NCBI GenBank assembly: GCA_020055645.1
Contig: CM034548.1
Coordinates: forward strand, 11,284,001-11,348,000
Length of the DNA: 64,000 bases
Origin: Tomocerus qinae
Taxonomy: Eukaryota > Arthropoda > Collembola > Entomobryomorpha > Tomoceridae
Direction: 5' to 3'
Shown here: one piece after another, positions 58,781-64,000 of the stretch
Numbering within the stretch: position 1 is the stretch's first letter
How the letters are laid out: each line of letters begins with the position of its first letter
Notes under the pieces: model-generated
Databases searched by the model: none
Told to the model about the DNA's origin: nothing
What the model saw: only the letters and a program-made list of their open reading frames with translations
Made by a program: the position numbers and the translations under genes

Positions 58781-59035
58781 ATGACACTTGGTACTACAAG
58801 GTATACTTTATTTTTTCTGCATGCGCATATTCTAGTTCCTCAACTGCTCTCTAAAATATGCTGCACTTGCAATACTCGACGTCCGATACCTAAGCCTATA
58901 GCTGGGTGCCCGATTTATGCCAGCGGTCCTATGAACAGAGTGCAAATTGACCTAATCGACTTGAGGTCTAAAAGTGACAGTGAGTACAAATGGATCAATT
59001 ACAATTTCAAGTACAATGTGGTAAAGGAATCATAG
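58781..59035 (+). pseudogene. Integrase fragment (DDE transposase, Ginger/KRBA2-like), truncated
   Basis: 84 codons. Residues 21-30 (QLLSKICCTC) resemble the end of the HHCC zinc finger, with a C-x-x-C pair at 27 and 30. Residues 50-72 (GPMNRVQIDLIDLRSKSDSEYKWI) match the beginning of the integrase core in host-domesticated and Ginger integrases, where the family has W/VQVDLID and the Asp (D57 here) is the first catalytic acid. The frame then ends at a stop, and the other two acids are absent. The first roughly 20 residues are probably not original protein. It lies entirely between the inverted repeats. Confidence 0.75.
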
Positions 59036-59126
59036 ACTCATGCTATATTCCTTGGACTCTTGGGTATCGGAATGAAAAAACAGCCGAAGAGAAACCAAGA
59101 GATACCACACCAGTTAAAGCTCCTTG

Positions 59127-59429
59127 GGCAACACTAAGTATTAATGTTCACTGCGATTAATCTCCTTTACTCTGATTCACTTGTCAATTTAATGATGTTA
59201 CTTATTAATTTTACTGTGTCCAAAGTATTTTCATGCAATATTAACCTACTGACTAATTATATAATGACTATTAATAATATTTTTAATAAATACGTATTGT
59301 TAATGCAAAGAAATCAGAACTGCTCCTATGGACTAAAGTCGATAGCTCCTATGGCTAAGCCCCAAGAGCAGTGCTCCTGTGGACTAGCCATTAGCGCTAC
59401 TGGCACCCCTGCTCTTCTGGACTACCACA
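59127..59429 (-). repeat. Right terminal inverted repeat
   Basis: Mirror of the left arm. Coordinates map as 117904 minus x; for example the copy at 58569-58583 corresponds to 59321-59335. The single difference seen is ACTGTGTCC here against ACTGCGTCC in the left arm read in the same direction. Confidence 0.92.
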
Positions 59430-59433
59430 TATA
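59430..59433. other. Right target-site duplication TATA
   Basis: TATA directly after CTACCACA, matching the left flank. Confidence 0.55.
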
Positions 59434-60600
59434 CACCTCAAGACCCTGCTTACTTACTACTTATAAAATAATAATATTATACAGAGCTGGTAGTAAAGAT
59501 AGGTAAGAAAGTACATAAAACATCTAAAGGTTTTACAGTTCCTTTCTTTCGTTCTTTTGATGATAATTCTGCATTTACTTTGGCAACGACTATTCCTAGG
59601 TATCTGATTCCACATCTATCTCTGTACATGGAAAAACAATCCTGGTTTGGCAGTTAAAGAAGAATGGGGAGAGAGGAAAACAAGGTCAGGTCTAGGACTC
59701 ACAGAAGCATCTTGTAGGTAGACAGGTAGGTACAGGTAGGTAGATTGCTCGTTGCATTAGTTTAGCTAACAATCAGTTAGTCGATCTTCGTGTAATTCTC
59801 GACAGGCAGAATACTCAGAAAAACTAGAAGAGATGAAATAGTCAATGCAGTACATGCAATACAAGGTAATAGGGAGCAGGTAATTCTCGCTGGCCAGCCA
59901 ACTACAATTAACTAGAGTGTAATTTTTCGCACCTTTCGACTGACTTCATTGAGATGGAATCTCCGATATGATCTATGCATGTAAAGTTGAGCAACAAAAC
60001 AACAGACTGAACATTATAAAATGCTGTTCCACCTCTAGCTAAGCAATGCACATCTCACACGACTCAAATGTTCTGATTCCTCTCTAAGTAAGTAGTAGCA
60101 TAATAGTAAGTAGACTTACAGACAACAAATACACAAACTGCTCTACTATTATCTCAATCTCTCAAAACTTAACTGCTACTACCACTTCTATGGACTCCCT
60201 ATCTACCATAAAGAATATTATTATACTTATATTATGTAAGATAATACAGTGTTACTATTGGACGAGAGTAAAAGTGCTTATCAGAAGGACTGAGAAGACT
60301 CCCAAATGAAAAACACCTACTACAAATAAATAAAAGTGGCAGGGGAAGACAATACAAATACCCATCGTAAATTAAGAAACCAATGTAGTACACACTACAC
60401 ACGTACCCCTAACTAACAATTGAACATGAGAATTTGCACAGAATGTATCTAGCAAAGTATAGGATTCGCTGTGTGTATACAAATAATAGTTACGCCTGAC
60501 TATTGAGTTTTGCATGGGTAATTGCAATTGATATATATGCATAGGTAAGACTAACACGTACAGAGATAAACGTAATAATCAGATAGAAAATAGGGAAAAA
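59434..60600. other. Intergenic, no gene recognised
   Basis: Contains a GGTAG-rich minisatellite-like patch at about 59714-59747 (TAGGTAGACAGGTAGGTAC) and a change to C-rich + strand near 59.92 kb. No gene. Confidence 0.55.
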
Positions 60601-61400
60601 TGACTGCATGGAGGTAGGAATATTATTATGTTGAGGCTAACTAACGATAAAGAGAGACAGACGGGAGAGGAAACATACAGGTAGGTAACTTGATAGATTG
60701 ATGGGCCGGGATAGGGCAGTGCAGTGTAGTAAAGCATATTTAATGTGAGTTCCCTGATGAACGTATGTACATAGTGAGCTTGTATTTAGTTGTTTCTGAT
60801 GTTTCTGGTGTGATGAGCGAGTTGAGGAGATCTCACATTACATCACACCCCATCATATCATAGCCGATGCGTAGCACATCCCATCTTCCCATTATTATTC
60901 CACTCAATTATTATTTGCACTGCCTCTGACACCTTGAATGTATCTACTACATCTCACGTCCACACATGAATACAGATTGACATCATCTGGGCACGACCTC
61001 CTCCTCTTTTCCCTACAAACGCTAATAATCTTCTCAGAGTTCGAGTATCTAATCACTGCCTGTGTCATCTTCATCTCATGTTAATCTCATTCCACACAAA
61101 ATACTCTCCTACACCAATTCACCCTCCCTTTATCTCTATTTAAATACACACATAAATATGCAGATTTACACTCGATTCCTTCTTCCCACACTGCATTCTT
61201 AATTCTGCCTGTGCCATCTGCTCCCATATACATACTCACTCTATCTAACTACAATTCTTATATACATGTACATAAAATCCTAATCTCAACTCACAAATCT
61301 TGGGACGTCAGCTCAACCTGCAATTCTCTTCACACTATAATATCTCTTTTTCTTCGTCCCATGTCTGTAAATCCCTGTCTGAGTAATTATTCAACTGTTC
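60600..61400. other. Sharp G-rich to C-rich strand-skew flip at about 60.83 kb, centred on an inverted repeat
   Basis: Left half is G-rich (GATGGGCCGGGATAGGGCAG). In the right half 61081-61140 contains no G at all and 22 C. At the switch lies GGTGTGATG...CATCACACC, a 9-bp inverted repeat at about 60809-60850. Confidence 0.75.
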
Positions 61401-63000
61401 TACAATATTTATGATAAGTGGAGATGAATCAAAAAATGTCCATCGGTTAACTAAGGTTAGGATTTTTTTGGATCAGAAAGTTACTGACAGAAATTTCCTT
61501 TCCTTACAAACTCTAGAAGAATCTTTTTACTCAGCAAATCTATCTTAGGGATATAACATGTATAAATTATATAAGGGTTACATAAGTTTTTGTATATCAT
61601 TACAACATTTTATATTTCAAGTGTATTGTATCTGATGGAAGATGTGTTGGGTAGGTATATAGCTACTATTTATGATATATTTAGAAGCAGCAAGTGTTAG
61701 TATGCTTGTATCTGTTTATTTGCTGGCTACTTGGTTGAGTGTACGTGCAATTGCTGTACCACCATGATGCAGAGGAGTCTGTTGTTAGATCGGCAGAAAC
61801 AACTCTACTAGATAAATAAAGTATTCTCCGAAAGAGACCAATATCTTTAACACCACCAAGTAAACCTGCTAGTATAATAAGTCGATCTACAAGTTTTCCT
61901 TATTTTCCTACTGTATACTTGAATTGCAGAGTTGATACGTGTTATTATCATCAGAAAACAATACTTATGTCTACTTACTGGCACTAACAATCTACCAAAA
62001 AATTTACCAAGGTATACATCAAGTAATTTTCAGCTGAGTACTTTGTATGGACTGCAGTGTTCTGCCAGCTCTGTGTAATTTACACATATAGTTAGTGTAA
62101 TAATGTATTTATCTCTTGTGCCTACATAAAATATGTAGGTATGTATTTACGATTAGAAGGTGTAGCAGTGCCCAACTAACAACTACCAACTTGCACCTAC
62201 GGTCTTTCGATTATAATAATATTTCTGATTTCCGACCAACCACAACAATCTGCTCCTAGTCTTTCTTTGGCTGACAATACTCGCAATAAATATCGCATGA
62301 CAACCCAGGCACAGAACAATCAGCAAAGCAAAGAACTATTTTGCTCTGTCTAGCATTGTCTCTTCGATCTGTCTGCTGAGGTATTATTAATCTGTGTACA
62401 AAGGGAGATACACACACTTAGGGTATGAATAGGAGACGAACATGAATCGACAATCAACTGTGATACTTGCTTGTCAACATTTATGCGTCTATTCAATGCA
62501 TATTTAAGAGAACAATGGAATAATAACCAGAATCGGAGGATGGACACCGAGCGAGACGTTCCTATTCAATAGCTTCTAATACTTATTACTTTACGATCGG
62601 AGAACAACAGAGGAGCCGGCAATCATACTCATTCTTTTGTTACTGACTAGGCATGCAGCCAGGCCAAGGGAGACACATCACTGTATAAGCACTAATCATC
62701 ATAATATATCCACTTCCATCACAGTTCAATGAAATAAAAGGTACAGTACATAAAATGTACACAGATGTTTCTTATACCAAAATATTTTGTTGAAAAAATA
62801 AGCAGATTATTCTACGGAGATAGATATCTACTTAACTTAATGCTGATACTATTATATGATTATAGTTTCTTTTAAACTTTGTAGATACTGTTAGTATAAT
62901 AGATTATTAGTATTGTAGCTTTGACTTTGACTGTCACTCTCTCGGAGGTGCTCACTTTCAAGTGTATAAGGGAAATATACTACTACCTAGAAGTGTATTA
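61401..63000. other. Intergenic, no gene recognised
   Basis: Another skew change near 61.78 kb (61681-61740: 16 G, 7 C; 61801-61860: 6 G, 14 C). No coding exon or RNA gene recognised. Confidence 0.55.
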
Positions 63001-64000
63001 GTATGAAATGGTCATAGAAAGCACAATAGTCGAAATGGCCATGTGCGTGAGTCTGCCTTAGCTGTATTATATGTGGTAGATATGCATCATGTTGAAAGTT
63101 GAAATGTATTGAGAGTAAAAGTGGTTTGCTAGGTTTGAATTGATCCTCGAGTGGAGCATGTTTGTATTGAATGCATAATAGAGGTGAACTTATTTCATTG
63201 TTGCTATATTATCCAATCCAGGAACGTTCATGCATTTACAACTAGCATCGCATGCTCTATTACTTACTTTACGGACAGCTCGGATTAGATTGAGTTTTGT
63301 TTTAGTAAATATGTACTTAGTCTGGGGTGAGGTGAATGTGGGGAGTCTTCTGCTTCTGTTTTACTCTATGTCATAGCACAGGTGTTGAATTCAACTAGGT
63401 GGATATGTACTCACTTTACACTATTTTACATATTTACAGTGCAATTCCATACAAACCATACTATTCTTGGCGTAGCTATTAAAACTTTATTGGGTGTTTG
63501 ATTTAAATATAGTAGGTACATATTAATTAATTAATATGCAGCATAATTAGATAGTTTTGGCAATTTATCAGTTGCAATTTTTAGTGGGAGTTTATGGATT
63601 GGGGTCCTGTGGCTACGCCATTGGGTTTGTAATATAAAGCCAGGAAAAAGTGGTATGAAAATGCCCAATATAGATGGTCTAAGGTAGACGTGTTATGCTC
63701 GGTTGTGTGGCAGTGTGGCGTGGGTTATCGAAGGTGTTAAATACGGGTGTCGGTGCTACAACATGGAAATAAAGAGGAAACAGAAAAACGTTAATAAGAA
63801 CGCTTACACATTCTATGTTCTCCGCTTCAGTTCAGTTCGTTCATGCTATTAACTTCAATTGAATTCACTAACTGCGAGAAATACTTCTCTCCTTATCACG
63901 TAACCAGTTGTAGCATTCTCGCAAGTCATAACATTATTACGACCAAGACAAGTCTCGTCTAGTTAGTATATAAATACTGATAAATGCTATTTATACATAG
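63000..64000. other. G-rich to C-rich strand-skew flip at about 63.80 kb
   Basis: 63601-63720 has about 40 G and 17 C; 63841-63960 has about 15 G and 30 C. No gene seen before the window ends. Confidence 0.6.
63519..63538. repeat. 20-bp perfect palindrome centred on TTAATTAA
   Basis: Reads CATATTAATTAATTAATATG. Contains overlapping TAATTA homeodomain-type cores, but A+T-rich DNA produces such words easily. Confidence 0.6.

Larger units (their letters stand above)
58475..59429. mobile_element. Non-autonomous Ginger-type DNA transposon with 303-bp terminal inverted repeats
   Basis: A 955-bp element: inverted repeats 58475-58777 and 59127-59429, equal in length and differing at one position that I can find, around a 349-bp centre. 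Ends are TGTGG...CCACA, fitting the TGTNR...YNACA termini known for Ginger elements and retroviral-type integrases. Both sides are bordered by TATA (58471-58474 and 59430-59433), a plausible 4-bp target duplication, the usual Ginger length. The centre holds the start of an integrase-like DDE domain. The near-identity of the arms implies recent transposition or recent arm homogenisation. It cannot code for a full transposase and would need one from elsewhere. Confidence 0.85.

Noticed and set aside
9160..62140. TAGGTA/TACCTA words seemingly over-represented
   Set aside because: Noticed often by eye, but the expected frequency in such A+T-rich sequence is also high; without a count it is not evidence.
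1..64000. CRISPR array, bacterial operon or prophage
   Set aside because: Sequence shows spliced eukaryotic genes and no repeat-spacer regularity; the only short-period arrays are the 15-bp and 27-bp tandems.

Overview
This is eukaryotic, animal-type nuclear DNA. It is clearly A+T-rich by eye and gene-poor. It has spliceosomal introns ranging from under 100 bp to about 14.6 kb, scattered repeats, and no operons, rRNA or recognisable tRNA. I cannot name the species. An arthropod or another invertebrate is a reasonable guess, because the main gene has an animal FANCJ layout and a Ginger-like DNA transposon is present.

Left half (1-30.6 kb): one well-supported gene on the minus strand, the FANCJ/BRIP1 DNA helicase. 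I resolved 16 consecutive coding exons whose phases all fit. Together they give 741 codons, from the initiator Met at 29743 to the window edge, where the gene continues. The Walker A lysine, motif Ia, four iron-sulphur cysteines with spacing close to human FANCJ, the motif II box (here DEGH rather than DEAH) and part of the second helicase domain are all visible. The last helicase motifs and the C-terminal tail lie to the left of the window. A probable 5' UTR exon with a clean splice donor and a Grainyhead-like site sits at about 30.47-30.56 kb. Introns 2, 3 and 6 (14.6, 5.6 and 4.7 kb) hold repeats but no gene I can support.

Middle (30.6-50.4 kb): no gene recognised. It holds an inverted copy of a repeat also present in BRIP1 intron 2, a 27-bp minisatellite, hairpins and alternating strand-skewed blocks.

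50.4-52.6 kb: several exon-like segments on the minus strand with good splice signals. Their reading phases do not join cleanly. They may belong to an unidentified gene or a decaying one.

Right end (52.6-64 kb): no host gene recognised. A nearly intact palindromic transposon derivative lies at 58475-59429. It has 303-bp terminal inverted repeats with one mismatch, TGT...ACA ends, a TATA target duplication, and a broken integrase fragment between the repeats. It looks like a recent non-autonomous Ginger-type element.

The most unusual large-scale signal is compositional. Across the window, most densely from 42 to 64 kb, short G-rich blocks on the + strand are followed, often abruptly, by C-rich blocks. 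The sharp changes I noticed run from G-rich to C-rich. This explains many of the spurious long open frames, and I know of no standard annotation for it.
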